DNA of 64,000 nt from Kwoniella bestiolae CBS 10118. Its lineage: Eukaryota > Basidiomycota > Tremellomycetes > Tremellales > Cryptococcaceae. Both the position numbers and the translations under genes were made by a program. The DNA lies in the NCBI RefSeq assembly GCF_000512585.2, contig NC_089241.1:3986001-4050000 (forward strand), read 5' to 3'. The notes under the pieces are model-generated. The model searched no databases and was not told where the DNA came from. It was given only the letters and a program-made list of their open reading frames with translations. Below are positions 32,819 to 45,880 of this stretch, piece after piece. Position 1 is the first letter of the stretch. Each line of letters begins with the position of its first letter.

Positions 32819-33849
32819 ATGAGCAAATATCAACAGAAACCATACACTGCCGAGGAGAAGCGAAAGGCTATAGAGACGTATTCTGAGAAGATCCAATATA
32901 GTCCTAGGTATTCTAGTGAGTTTGGTCTTCCTGCTCAGCACATGGCAGTACTAGCTTGTCCAAAAGGTGTTTCGTGTTTGAGATGGGACCATTGCTGATT
33001 ATGTCTTCTGTGTGATTGATAGATGAGGAATGGGAATATAGGTGAGTAGTCACCCAGTTAACTGCGAAGATCGTGATGGACCCATGTTTAACTGACTTGC
33101 CTCCTCGCAATTATCAGACATGTCATCGTGAGTCTCGCCTTCTCGCAGCCCTCACATAAAACACAAGCGAAACAAGAGCATTTTCTCCTATCGACGATAT
33201 CATATTGCCTTTCCCAGCATGTCCAGATGATGAGCTGTGCTAATCTCCACTACCTTCCACTTGTAGATCCCAAAACAACTCGTCAAGTACGTTCCTCCCG
33301 GTGTATGCCCTGAAGATGTTTGGAGAGGGTTGGGGATAAGACAATCGCCCGGGTGAGTTGACATGATTTAGAGATATCAGAAAGAAAGGACTTCTTTGTC
33401 TGGAAAGCTCTGTTTCCTTCACAAATTTCGGAGCATCCTGCGTCATCCCGAGTGATAGGGTTGAATGCTGACATTGCGATTCTTTCGCTGAGCAGCTGGG
33501 AGATGTATATGAGACACGAGCCTGTAAGTTAAGCTTAGTTATCAATGATATAGTTTCACAAGCTGACAAATAATGAGAACGATAGGAACCTGTAAATATT
33601 ACTCCTTCTTTCGCTTAAGTCTAAATTAAGCCCCAACCAATCATACGTTCCCCCTCAACAAGGAGCAGACTATCCTTTCGCCTACCGATGCTTCTTGTAT
33701 TATTCATCGGTACATCTAGCTGATCCTTCTCCGCTTCACTACAGCACGTCCTCCTCTTTCGACGTCCAAAGGATTACGACGCAGTGCACCAACCATTCTC
33801 GCAAGTCATGGGAGCCCGAGCGATGAACGTCGTGGGCGGGAAGAAATAG
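32819..33849 (+). CDS. CKS1: CKS1 cyclin-dependent kinase regulatory subunit
   Basis: Seven exons (32819-32915, 33023-33041, 33118-33127, 33267-33352, 33497-33524, 33586-33591, 33745-33849) give exactly 116 residues. The Cks fold is complete: EEWEYRHVIIPKQLVKYVP, EDVWRGLGIRQSPGWEMYM and the phosphate/strand-exchange motif HEPEPHVLLFRRP. CKS1 binds CDK1 and directs multisite phosphorylation. Exons 3 and 6 are 10 and 6 nt. The 6-nt exon encodes the second Glu-Pro of HEPEPH and is flanked by GATAG and GTAAAT with a CTGAC branch site. Without it the invariant motif would be broken, which strongly supports the model. Confidence 0.93.
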
Positions 33850-34365
33850 GTCGGTCCAATCCAAGCCCTCAGCCAACGTACGAGCACGAAGACCGGTTTT
33901 ATCTGGTCGAACGCAAATGTTCTGAACCATTTTCTTCTCATTTTTGGGATATTCCATATCATATTTAAGACATAACACATTATAACGAATATTCAACTTC
34001 TCTATATAATTTTTTTTTGTCAATTCATCTTACATTGTTTACATTGCATTTTCTTAGGGCATAGCCAGAAGAAGTAGGAAGTTTTCATATTTCATTTTCA
34101 TATTTTTCGTAGTTCATATCGTATCTTGGTCTTTCACGTAGCATAGTGGGAATGGAGATGTCAATATGTTGAAGTATCAGTATCACCATCTCCCACATTC
34201 GACACTTTGGTCAAAGTGCCGTGCAGTTCACGGAAGAAATGTGACGCCTGACTCAACACCAACACCGTTCATTTCCTACCTCTACATTCGAGATGAGATA
34301 AATACATTCATATACACATCCAAACTCTATATTCCAAATCTCATACCGGTATCCCCATCGTGAGC
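33850..34365. other. Convergent intergenic region between CKS1 and the heme oxygenase gene
   Basis: AT-rich 3' flanks, including an oligo-T run near 34012. No gene supported. Confidence 0.5.
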
Positions 34366-35789
34366 CTATATACCATTCCTCTTGGAACTTACCCAATCAG
34401 TCACCACGGGCTGGACGTAGATATTGAGCAGTACGCCCGCACCAGCAGCGACAAGGAACCAAACTATCGAGTTCAACTTATCTGCCATCGTCGTTTCGTC
34501 CTTGGCCTGTTTCTGTTGAGTCGCCATTTGGGGTTGAGAAGTTGAGGAAGAGGGTAATCGGATGACTGAGAATAGGTCGGTGTTTAGGGAGAAAGCTATG
34601 TTGGCTTCTTCCACTAGGTTGGCTGTACCATCGAAAGAAGAAGAGAATCAGCATCGGCTACACTACATCTCAATCCTCCGATTATTGGATCCTTGTACTT
34701 GTGAACACAAGGCACACTTCTATATCTATCTTATGGTGAAGCCATAGTATGCAAGAAGACGCAGACTCACCCTTCAACACCTGATCCTCACCTACACCCT
34801 CATCCATCCCCCTCCTAAACCAATCCTTCACCTCCCCCAATCTCTTCTTCGCATGGAACTTTGACTCGTCATCTCCATCCGCACCGTTCGATCGATTCTG
34901 AAATTCGAAATAGTAAAACTTCGTACCCTCCTCTCCGCGGAGGTCGTACGATTTCTTCACTCTCGCTCCTATGAATTGACCGCCCGATAAATCACCTAGG
35001 TACCTTACATACGAGTGGGCGAGCAACTTTGACGAAGAAGAGGACGAGGAGGCGAGGGATTTGATATGGTTGATATAGTTTGATAGTGGTTCGGGAGGGG
35101 AGGTGAATAGTTCTTGGAGGAATGGGGGGAGTGGGAATGGTGGAAGGGATGTGGCATTTGATGAGTATGTTGGGTTCTGGGTGGTGGTAGATGACGATGA
35201 AGGGATAAGAGTAAGAAGGTAGGAGATGTCTTCTGCCAAAGCTGGTGCTCTGGCTAGGAGAGCGGGATCGTATGTAGGTGCTAGGACGGGGTTGGTGGAG
35301 TTTTCGGCGAGACCTAGTTCGAGGGCGCTGTGAGGCGTATGAAATTAGCAGGTTTACCTTTTTGTAGCTGTAGCGGCGATGAAGACGCGGATCGAGCATA
35401 TATCACTTGTTTCTTTCTTCTTCTCATAGAAGAGAAACTCACTCGTAAATCCTCCACAACACAGCCAACCACCTAACGTACTCCTCCAACCCCAACCCAC
35501 CCTGGACCAGCGCAGCAGCCCCAGCAGAATGCTCAGCCTTGACGTGCGCACGCTGCGTACCCAACTTCAGTAGGGTCGAGACGGGTTGAGAAAGCTCCAG
35601 TTCATGTTCGCCTGGTAGTTTGCCTCGGGCCGAGAAGGCCTCTGAGGGTTTTTCGGAAGGTGTGTTGGGGGAGAATGAGGGGGTGTCGGGCGGTGAAGAT
35701 GAGGATGAGGAGAGGTTGAGGTGGAGCTTTGAGGTGGAGGTGGGGGGTTGGATTATTGAGAGGTTAGCGAATGGGCATGGAGGGAGCAT
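34366..35789 (-). CDS. HMX1: Heme oxygenase, C-terminally membrane-anchored
   Basis: Three exons with boundaries near 35447/35329 and 34779/34625. The domain shows the axial histidine in GTQRAHVKAEH, then VRWLAVLWRIYDALE, LAPTYDPALLARAPALAEDI, and the distal helix HSYVRYLGDLSGGQFIGAR with the diagnostic GDLSGGQ. The last 25 residues form a hydrophobic tail anchor (IVWFLVAAGAGVLLNIYV), as in ER-bound heme oxygenases. It degrades heme to biliverdin, CO and iron. A Ser/Pro-rich N-terminal extension of about 80 residues is unusual. The start is uncertain: Met at 35789 has good context, and a longer frame to 35873 exists. Confidence 0.88.
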
Positions 35790-36962
35790 TTTGAGTATGA
35801 TTAAGGCTAGAGACAGTGATGATGACGGGGAAGGAATGGGGCGCAAAGAACAGGTGCGAGATACAGATAACAATCGGATTCACAAGTGGGTTCCCAGGTA
35901 GAGCAGATAGACAAGACGTGATGAAGCTGTACCGGCCGAAAATGAAAGAAACAAATAGATATTGCATCATACCCACAAGATAGATCAGGTTAAACAAAGA
36001 TAAAACTCACTTGCTTATCAGATACGACAGTCTGCATGATTGTGTTCTCGTTCTTTTCTTGAGATCGGTTCCTTTATCTACAGGGGATGTGTATGGATAT
36101 GTTCAGTCGCGGTCGCACGATCTACTGGATATGGATGACTATACACAGGATGATGGTGTATGATATACTGATTTATCAGATGAACATGAATTAGCTATCA
36201 CCAAGGAGGATGAGATTGGGCTATGATGGTGTGATTGTGATTTATGGGAAAATGGTTCAATGTAATATAGCTTCCGGCTTGCTCCGCCCTTCCCTCCCCT
36301 TCAACTTCAGCTTGGCTTCGGCCGATTACCACGAAAATGGGCACTTATCTGATAACTTAGCTTGCTTCATGAAGATAGTGCTGCAGCATGCATGACATTG
36401 CAATCTGATGGCTTTGCATGAAAGGGTGACAACAGAGTGATCATGAGATCCATGCAATACAAGGGAGGCTACTGTTTCTATTCTATTCCTACGACATGGT
36501 GATGATCCTTCATTGTGTGAGTCATTTGACTTCACGAGATGTCTGACTGGTTCTTGAGCAGGAACCAGATATCTGCATCTCACCCTACAGGACTGGACCG
36601 TGTTCTTGACTTCATCCATCATCCCATCGGGCACTGATCACGATGCACGTATGAAGTAGCAGTGATCAAAAATGATACCTCTCCCTCCACTCTTTCGAAG
36701 TGAAGACACGTCGCGTCTCTCCGCACTCAACCACCGGTTACGGATAACGCGATGATCACCGAGCGTACATATAGAAAAATGTCCAATGCACCTCTTACTA
36801 TTGGACTCTCTACCTTTGTTGAATCATACATTAATTATCATTCATTGGTCAACTCCTTGCTAATCCCACGAACAGACTAGACCAAGGTGTCAGGGAACAT
36901 GGACTGAAGAGATGAGCAGCATCCGTCTGACAATTCGAGTGCATTTATGATCATTCTGTACG
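35790..36962. other. Divergent intergenic region upstream of heme oxygenase and GUP1
   Basis: About 1.2 kb. A short ATG-initiated segment on the minus strand near 36036 is followed by a good donor, but it cannot be joined in frame to the heme oxygenase. No gene supported. Confidence 0.45.
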
Positions 36963-39758
36963 ATGAACAACGATCATGAAGTAGATGAACAGACGACATT
37001 ACGATTGAGAGTAAGTGCACCGTCTCTGTCTCTCTGATGTCTCATGATCTTGCTGGTTTAGAGTGCCTGAACTGACAGAATCCCAGAACTCGCCAATACC
37101 TCGAACCAAAATGACATCCCCTAACCCAGACCAACTACCTCTCCCCGTCCCTTCCCCTTCATCCTCCATCTCTACCGAGCACAAACACTCGATAACAGAT
37201 TTCACAATCACCATACCAGGCTCGAAACTACGGCCAAATACCAGCAACACCACGGCAGCAGAACAGTCTAGGTCGAGATGGAATACTTTGGAATTCAGAT
37301 TATACATGGTGGTGTTTGTGCTGGTCGTGCCGATGATGGTCTGGGTGCCTATCAGATTGAGTCGACGTGAGTGTGATTGTTTTGCTGAGTGACTGACAGA
37401 ATATTGGATGTTCTGGTTCAAGTGAAGGACGTCATGTGCTGTATAGGGTTACGGGTTTCAGTCGTCGCTGATGTATGCGAGTATATATAGCTTCTCACCA
37501 TAATTACTGGAATTATGAATATCGTCTATCAGAAGGATGGTTCGGGTACAAAGTGGTGAGTCCACACAATCTCATCTGATCCTCTCAATTGCGTTACCTT
37601 TCACCTGTCACCGAGAAGATATCACTCTGGAAATGATAATATCCGTACTAATTACGACATAACATACAATAGGACAACAGCGACGCTCAATACCGTTCCT
37701 TCCGCTCCAACCTCCTCCCCCTCCTAATCCTCTCATCAATCTACCTCATCTCCTCCCACCTATTCTCTCGCCTCACTACTCCATCACCCGACAGACGTTT
37801 GAAATTTATTGTGGGATTCTCAACATTCATGATTATCCTCTTACATGGATTTTCATCGCTCAAGATATTCCTTATCCTCTCGCTGAATTATTATATCTCG
37901 AAATTACCCATCACCGGTCCACTAAAGAGGATATGGCCTGCGGTGTTGATTGTTCTGAATATAGGGGTTTTGTTTGTGAATGAACGGAATGATGGGTTTA
38001 GGTATGGGGAGTTGCATGCTGCCTTGGGGACACTGGTGAGTGGTCAATGTTGGTACGAAGTAGGGAGTGTGACGTGGGGGATGAGGAGGATAGAATGTGC
38101 GGAAGCTCGATCCTGAAGGGATAGCTGGCTCGCTCAGAGGAGGTTCGAGGAGTGATAGAATCCATTCTTCTGAATGAGCTTTGAATGGTAGATTATATGC
38201 TCATACTACTACACTATCTAGGATAACTGGAGTGGTCTCCTGCCTCGTTGGCATATCAGCTTCAACATCACGATGATGAGGATGGTATCGTTTGGTATAG
38301 ATTATCTGTGGAAGGAGCAGAATACGAATCAAGAGGTGCGTTCGATACTGCCCCTTCAATCTCCCACTTGTCCTCTCTTCTCCATTGTATGGGGAATGTT
38401 CAGCTGATTTGTCCAGTGCGTTATGGTAGATCCCAACAGAGTATAGGAAACGAGTGAACACATCATTACCATCCGAACATTACAGTTATATCAACTACTT
38501 GGCATACTGTCTATATCCACCCCTATATATCGCTGGACCAATTATAACGTTCAACGATTTCATCTGGCAGGTGTGTCTGTGATCCACTCTTCGTAAATCA
38601 TCTTTATGCTGATATCCTCTGACTTGATATGCAGATACGTAACCCCACTACCATTTCCACCAAAGAAAAGATATCCTACGGAGTCAGGTTCTTATTCTCG
38701 ATACTTACCATGGAATCGGTGTTACACACGATGTATGTAGTAGCTATCAAAGATACGAAAGCTTGGCAAGGAGATTCACCGGCTGAGATGAGTATGATTG
38801 GGTTTTGGAATTTGGTGGTGGTGTGGTTGAAGGTGGGTCGACCTCATGTTCAGCACATCATCTCACTGCCTATCACAGAGGTTCGTGTTGAAAATGGTAC
38901 ATCAGACTGATACTCCCTTCCCAGCTTCTCATCCCATGGCGATTCTTCAGGTTATGGGCTCTGTCAGATGGACTAGACCCGCCGGAGAATATGATACGAT
39001 GCGTTGCGAATAATTACTCGACACTTGGGTTTTGGAGAAGTTGGCATAGGAGTTATAATCTCTGGGTTGTCAGGTGGGTCCATTCAGGACTAGGACTATC
39101 GCCTAACCGCAAGTCACTACCTTATAGTGGGAAAATGCTGACTCGCTGTGCTGTCATTCATTCAACCTAGGTACATCTACATTCCTGTTGGAGGATCCAA
39201 AAACACGATATTGGCCACAGCACTTGTGTTCACCTTCGTAGCCTTATGGCATGACCTGTCGTTCAAGCTGTTAGCTTGGGGATGGTTGGTCAGTCTGTTT
39301 ATCTTACCTGAGTTGTTGGCTAGAAAGGTATTTACGGCTAGTAAAGTGAGTAATGCGATTATATGTACCGGTTCTTATATTGAAGGTGCGTATAGCTGAT
39401 CGTTCGACTTGCGCGTAGTACGGGCAATTGTGGTATTATAGACACATTTGTGCAGTTGGAGGGGTCATCAATATACTGTTGATGATGTCTGCGAACCTTG
39501 TTGGGTTTGTATTGGGATTGGAAGGTATGAAGGTTCTGCTCGTAGAGTTGACATCTACCATCTCAGGTGAGCATCTACTTTTTCTTTCATCCTCGGAGTT
39601 GGTCAGTGAGTTGGGTGTAATGTGGTACTGATGGTATGGTGCGTCGTATAGGCTGGTTCTTCATGACGTTTGCGAGTTGTTGTTTGTTCGTTGCTGTGCA
39701 GGTCATGTTTGAATACAGGGAAGAGGAGAAACGGAGAGGTATAGATAGGAGGTGTTAG
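36963..39758 (+). CDS. GUP1: GUP1-type membrane-bound O-acyltransferase (MBOAT)
   Basis: Eleven exons (36963-37010, 37087-37366, 37491-37555, 37673-38035, 38222-38335, 38430-38570, 38635-38832, 38925-39073, 39171-39345, 39419-39566, 39652-39758) give 595 residues. Landmarks: SEGWFGYKVDNSDAQYRSFR, LLPRWHISFNITMMRM, NYLAYCLYPPLYIAGPIITF, FWRSWHRSYNLW and the MBOAT catalytic histidine in FTFVALWHDLSFKLLAWGWL. Many hydrophobic helices follow a polar N-terminus. GUP1 remodels GPI anchors in the ER by adding a long acyl chain. A shorter start at Met 37111 is possible; the first intron offers two acceptors 8 nt apart. Confidence 0.93.
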
Positions 39759-41237
39759 AGTTAGAATAAGATGCTGTATGCATGAAGTGTATTATCTTGC
39801 ACGGTGTGACACGGTACAATTGTTGCTCTTGTCTTTCCTTGGTGTGCTTCCAAGCTGGTCCATTAACCTCACTCTTATGATCACGTACCAAGATTTAGAA
39901 GCAGAGTCGCGCTTCTTTTAGGTAATATAGTCACGTTTAACTATTGTCTACTGCGATAGAGTTTAACTCTGTGTCCTTGGCATTCGTAGGTACGGAAGTA
40001 AAAAGGAAACAAAAGTGAGAAATCCCTGAGATGAACGGCGTTGATCTTGCTATTGTTATTGTCTTTGTCACTGTGGTGCCCTCTTGGATCCCTCTCCTGG
40101 AGAATGATGATAATCATAACAACGTACCGATCTCATTTCCATTCAACGTATCCTTGACGTCTCATTGAGTACCATACGATAATACCCCCCTCGAGTCAGA
40201 TTAAATTGTATTTGAATCGAATCGTTTATGAGGAGATTCGCGGGATCTGTTGAGTTATAGATCCTACTATTCAATCGTACCCGGATACTTGTCTTGTACT
40301 TGTATAACAGCTTATCCGCCACCTCCGACAGCTACTTCACCAAGAAGAAGGGAGGAGAAGAGCCTAGAACAATATCTGAATGAAAACTGGGAAACAACTT
40401 GGATAGGATAGAAAGTATCCAATTATCGATTATCACAGTAATATCAATCAATCCTGTGATCTTTCTGAAACACCGATCGTCTCACCACCACCCATTCAAT
40501 TCGATTCACGTGCCAAGAGACACACGAACGATCAAAGTCAAAGTGGTTTCAGACACCCTCACATCAAACACTCACACTTACGCGCACGCTCGTACCTCCA
40601 GGTAGTCAGATATGGAGTTACCTCGCTCAAGAAGGATACAGATATAACACTTGAGGTATATCCATTTGGTCAATATCTGCTCATCTCAAGGTGAAGAAGG
40701 CTGGTACCATCTTCCTCAAACTCTGTACATTCTGTGAGTACCTCGTTTGCTTGATGTTTACGCGGATCAGAGAGAAAGTTCGACCAAAATCACTGATGGT
40801 TTTCTTAACGTTGTTCGCAGACGCGGACACACAAATATAGACACACGGACACACATCCACTCTCACACTCTTTTCATAACCAACCGATTTATCCATCATC
40901 CCGTTTTCTGATCATAAGACCTTGCTCTCATTCGTGAGTACTCGCTCTTGGCTTGATCTTACTCATTAGCCGCATTAGATCAAGTTTGGTGGCTGATGTG
41001 ATTGACGTTATATCATTGACCCCTTTCACCCTTAAACCCACTCCTTTCATCACGGACCATCACACACACACACTTGCCTCATCCCCACCCCCATCCTTCC
41101 TTCCCTCCGAACGGATCTCCTCTCTCATCATTAGACGCGTTTAATTCATCAAACATATATAAACAATATATCTCATAGGTCAAATCCCCTCTTCTTGCAT
41201 TCCCTCGCCATCCACCAAACATAGTAGATAAGACAAG
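39759..41237. other. Long intergenic region upstream of KHA1
   Basis: About 1.5 kb. It contains CA-rich runs (40570-40900 and 41060-41080) and the pyrimidine-rich leader of KHA1. No convincing coding frame. Confidence 0.5.
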
Positions 41238-44200
41238 ATGATAGGGGAAATCCTCAACTCTACACTGGCGGCAGAGTTTGTACGCCTGCCTCTCTACAAG
41301 AGATCCATCTCGGTGAGTCCACTGGTTCGTCCTCGTGCGCAAGCTGTCGATGGTGCTGATGAGGTCGATCATCATGTAGGAAAGTGTCATAACCGGTATG
41401 GATCCTACCAAAGTTGATCCCTCCAATGTGAGTGCTCAGAACAATTGTCTGTGTTATCGCCTCTTCGGAAGACAAAGGGACTGACCATTGACATATCTAC
41501 AGCCCATCACACTATTCATCATTCAACTTTTCATCATCATCGCTTTCACCCAAGGCTTAGGATGGGCATTCCAGTATATCAATCAGCCTCGAGTGATTGC
41601 GGAGGTGATCGGCGGTATCATCCTAGGTCCAACAGTTATGGGTCGTATCCCGCACTTCACTCAACATATCTTCCCGCCTGCTTCGATCCCATATTTGAAT
41701 CTCGTTGCGAACGTCGGGTTGGTCTTGTTCCTGTTCGTCATCGGAGTGGAAGTCGATATAAACGTGATGAAGAAGAACGGAGTAGCATGTGCTGCTATCT
41801 CAGTAGCGGGGATGATACTGCCCTTTGGATTAGGTGCAGCGGTAGCTGTGCCTACCTATCACAACTTCGTCGATACCGATAACGTCTCCTTTGGCCACTT
41901 CATGCTTTTCATCGGTGTCGCAATGGCCATCACTGCTTTCCCTGTGCTATGTCGAATCTTAACATCAACGAAATTGCTGGACACTAAAGTAGGAGTGATA
42001 GTCTTAGCTGCGGGGGTAGGAAACGATGTGGTCGGCTGGGTGCTATTGGCTTTGACTCTAGCTTTGGTCGGTTCGGGGACTGGCGCCACTGCCGTCTACG
42101 TTTTGCTCGCTGCTGTGGGTTGGTCAATCTTGCTACTTTGGCCAATTAAGAAGGGTTTCGTATGGCTGGTCAAGAGGAGTGGTTCGCTCGAACACGGTCC
42201 GACACCTGGTATCATGACACTCACTCTCATGATCATCTTCACTTCTGCTTTCATGACCGGTATCATCGGTGAGTACTGGTCTTCCCATCTAAACTTGTAT
42301 TGGCTCTCAAACTGATCTGCTATCCTTTTCGATGATAGGTGTACACCCCATTTTCGGCGGTTTCCTCGCGGGCCTGATCATTCCCCACAACGGTGGTTTC
42401 GCGATCGCCTTGGTGGAGAAGATCGATGATTTGGTTTCATTGCTTTTCCTTCCTATCGTAAGTCGACGTTTCATCTCCTGGTCATCAGAATTCGCTAACA
42501 TCCTATATGTGTGAATAGTATTTCGTGTTATCCGGTCTTGCCACCAACTTGGGACTCCTCGATACAGGCAAAATCTGGGGATACATCATTTTACTCTGTG
42601 TTGTTGCTTTCCTCGGTAAATTCGTTGGATGTGCTGGTGCTGCTATGGCTATGAGATACCCTTTGAGAGAATCAGCTGCTATCGGTATGTTGATGAGTTG
42701 TAAGGGGTAAGTGCATCATTACCATCCGGAACACCAAGCTTCAATCCATAAACCTTCGGTAATTGCTGATAATATCAAACACCCCAGTCTGGTCGAACTC
42801 ATCGTGCTCAACGTCGGTCTCAACGCTGGTATCATCGACCAAAAGTTGTTCTCCATGTTGGTCATTGTGGCCATCGTGCTCACCTTCATCACTACCCCTG
42901 GTACCATCGCCATCTATCCTGAACATCTCCGAGAACGACTTCACGGTCCTTCTTCTCACAAGAAGGATCAAGAACATATCACCGCCGGTATCAATGGTTC
43001 CGCCGAAGGAGGCTCAGGAGGTCGAGAGAACATCAACAAATTCCTGTTCATCTTACACAAACTCGAGCATCTATCTGCCTTCATGTTCCTCACTCAACTC
43101 CTCGAGGCTCCTGCCCCGTCGACCCCCAGAAAGCCATTCGATGCGTCCGAAGCTGTCGGTCACGAGATGAAAAAAGGTGATCTCACCGATGGATCTACTT
43201 CCTCGACTCCTGAGAACGCTTTGGCGAGATTACCAACAACCACTTCTACAAACGATCATTCATCGTCTCATCCAGCCGGAGTCGCTCCCTCCATCGACGC
43301 ATTGAAATTGATGGAACTCACCGGACGAACCCATTCGGTCATGCAGTCTGCCGAGAAGGATCAACTGTTGGTGACGGATGATGCACTTCAGCTGTTCAAG
43401 CAATTCGGTAGGCTGAAGGGACTGGAAGTGAAACCACACATCTCGATTGTAGAGCAAGATTCGTATCATCAAGCTGTATCGGACTATTCCCATGATCTAG
43501 GAAGTGAATTGGTCATCTTACCTTGGACTGTCCCCGTCTCTGGCACTTCTACCGAACTCATCGATCCATCTATCATCAACAAGGAGAAAGAAACAGGAGG
43601 AATGAGCAGTAGTAATTCAACTTCGGTCATTGCTTCCCAGTTCGAGACGATCTTCGGGAACGGTGTAGGAGATAGTTCAGGTGCATCACCCATCTACACG
43701 CACTTTATCAGGAAGGTCTTTTCAGAATGCTCAGAAGATATCGCCCTCTTCGTCGATAGAGGATTCGGATCTTCCACCACACTCCAACCTGGTTCGGGTC
43801 AACATATCTTCCTACCCTTCTTTGGTGGTCCGGATGATCGATTGTCCCTGAGATTTGTTGTCCAACTATGCAAGAATAACAACGTGACTGCTACGATCGT
43901 ACGAATCGAGAAACCCGATGGTAGTCTTGAGGAAGACGAGGAAGATGCGATCTCAACGAACGGTGGAGGAGGTAAATCGGAGAGTGTACAGGTACACCAG
44001 GCTGCTTTGGCAAGTAATCAATTGACTGTCGGACCTACCAATTCTGTGAGTTCGGCTTGTCCATGACCATGAGATCCCTTTGGGCTAGGGAGGATTGATA
44101 CTGATTTGTTTGCCATGTCACTAGGCATACCCCGAAACTCAAGCTCGTCTCGCATCAGATACAGCCGATAATATCGCCTGGACATATTATGCCTCCCCCT

Positions 44201-44556
44201 CAGCAACTGGCCGATCAAGTTCCATCGATAATGCTCTAAGCAGGATATCCTTCTTCTCTACCAAATCGGCTACCCCCCTCTCATTCGCATTTAGATGTGC
44301 CACATCTACTATCCAATCTTCAACCAACGGAGGTGGGTATTGGAGACCGATGTTGATAGTTACTGGCCGAGGACGACGATCATCACCTATCAACCATTCA
44401 CAGGAGCTTAATAAGATCTTAGCGGATAAGGGACTGAACCCATCTATCGGAGCTGAGTTGAGGAAGACTGTAGGTGATCCAGCTACGAGTCTGATTCTAG
44501 GTGGGGGGTTGCCGGGCACGGCTAGTTTCTTGGTTATGGAGGCTGGGAAGAAGTGA
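41238..44556 (+). CDS. KHA1: KHA1-type K+/H+ antiporter (CPA2 family)
   Basis: Seven exons (41238-41312, 41380-41427, 41503-42268, 42339-42457, 42519-42706, 42788-44045, 44125-44556) give 961 residues. The transporter half holds PRVIAEVIGGIILGPTVMGR, LVANVGLVLFLFVIGVEVDI, MAITAFPVLCRILTSTKLL and the conserved GNDVVGW, then a GLVELIVLNVGLNAGII helix. The cytosolic half (about 420-961) is USP-like and Ser-rich with acidic loops. KHA1 exchangers control Golgi/endosomal pH and K+. The two short first exons are in frame; a start at MDPTKVDPSN in exon 2 would also be viable. Confidence 0.93.
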
Positions 44557-45048
44557 TCTGGTGATTCCTGATTTTGTATATACATGTACGTACTTTCTGT
44601 ATTCTTGGTTTTGAGGTTCTGGAGATCTGGCAGTTGTGTTTAATTTGATTTGATATACATACTTTGGTTTTGATGCTATACTACAATACTATTATCACGG
44701 GCGGATATGGTTTGTGAATGTACTTTTATGACGACTGTCTAATGTCGATTGATTGAGAGCATTCACAGATATGCAGAGCAACTACGAAGACAGGCAAAGT
44801 TGAGTTAATCGCTAAGATTAGTTTTAAGGGACGAAGCATTTATGGAGACCTCTTTGGGATTCACTCGGTTGTACAGGTACATTTCAAGTTCTGTACCTCA
44901 GCGTTTACATCTAGCTGAACCGTGAAGCACTTGATACCTTTCAGGATTAGATGGGAAAGAGTCATGAAGCGATTACTGAAACGGTGTTGCACGCTACATA
45001 CCAGACAACGGAAGCCCATATATATAGCTTCTAAGAGTCGGCTGTTCT
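44557..45048. other. Intergenic region downstream of KHA1
   Basis: KHA1 3' flank, then the promoter of the solitary RNA copy. TATATATA is at 45019-45026. Confidence 0.5.
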
Positions 45049-45163
45049 GGTCGCGTAGCATAATTCGCAATTTGCAAAAACTAAGGAGTTTTACCACTTT
45101 GTCTGGCGCTGAAAGGCGATGGACGCGCGATCAATCCCTTCCTAACATTTCGTTTTCTTTTTT
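45049..45163 (+). ncRNA. Solitary eighth copy of the array RNA family, opposite strand
   Basis: GGTCGCG-TAGCA at 45049-45060 and CGCGATC-AATC at 45126-45136 match the array ends and pair over 7 bp with one G-U. A longer terminal hairpin (GTCT/GGAC with inner CGCT-GAAA-GGCG, 45101-45124) sits one base before the closing strand. The body is about 84 nt, tRNA-sized. TATATATA lies 23-30 bp upstream. Terminators are T4 at 45153 and T6 at 45158-45163. The second A-box-like block of the array units is absent, so this is a shorter variant. Confidence 0.5.
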
Positions 45164-45880
45164 GCCGTGTTGCTTTGTATGGAATTCGCCACCTGCTGCT
45201 GCTTGCCTGCTGGTTTCCGAGTCGAGTCACCAGGGTGAGAGTAGTTGAAAGGCGGTGCAAGTTGGGAGCGAGAGAGCTGCGGGACTTTGAGTCATGTTGT
45301 CGGCATTCTCCGCGTCTTACCTTTGATCTTGTGCCTGACTGTTCACGATTCACGTTTCAAGTTGAAAAAGAATGGGATGATGTTGAACGATCAATGTTGA
45401 AGATTCGCTTTTTGTTCTTCTAACATTACTCTTACAATTTGCTCCTTGTTCGCGACCTGTCCAACGATGCACTATACCTACACGATACTGCGTCCATCGA
45501 ATGCAGCAAGGGACAATACGATGTTACTCCGAAACACCAACATGATACATCATACACGATACAAAAAGATCATCCTCGACATGAACGCACTAGACTGGTA
45601 TATTCCACCAAATGTGTTATTCTTCTTTCGGTGAGAAGGTGTGGGATGACGATGTGTGTTATCCAGTCAAGGATGAACATTACTGATTCAGGCTGTCAGC
45701 AATCATGTATATCTTTGCCACTGACTCTCGTCTCACTTCTTCTTTCCCTTCCTCGTAACCCTTTCGCACAATCAACTGATATACCTTGATCTTGAATCAA
45801 ACGAACTCACTGGTTGAGCTATCCTTATCACCTCCCATCATCTCACCGCCCAACTAAACCTACACAACCGTAGCTTTACA
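45164..45880. other. PRM1 promoter region
   Basis: About 0.7 kb without a supported gene. The final 100 bp before the PRM1 start are C/A-rich leader. Confidence 0.5.

Noticed and set aside
36009..36038. Short ATG segment with good donor as heme oxygenase first exon
   Set aside because: None of the visible acceptors joins it in frame; each gives an early stop.
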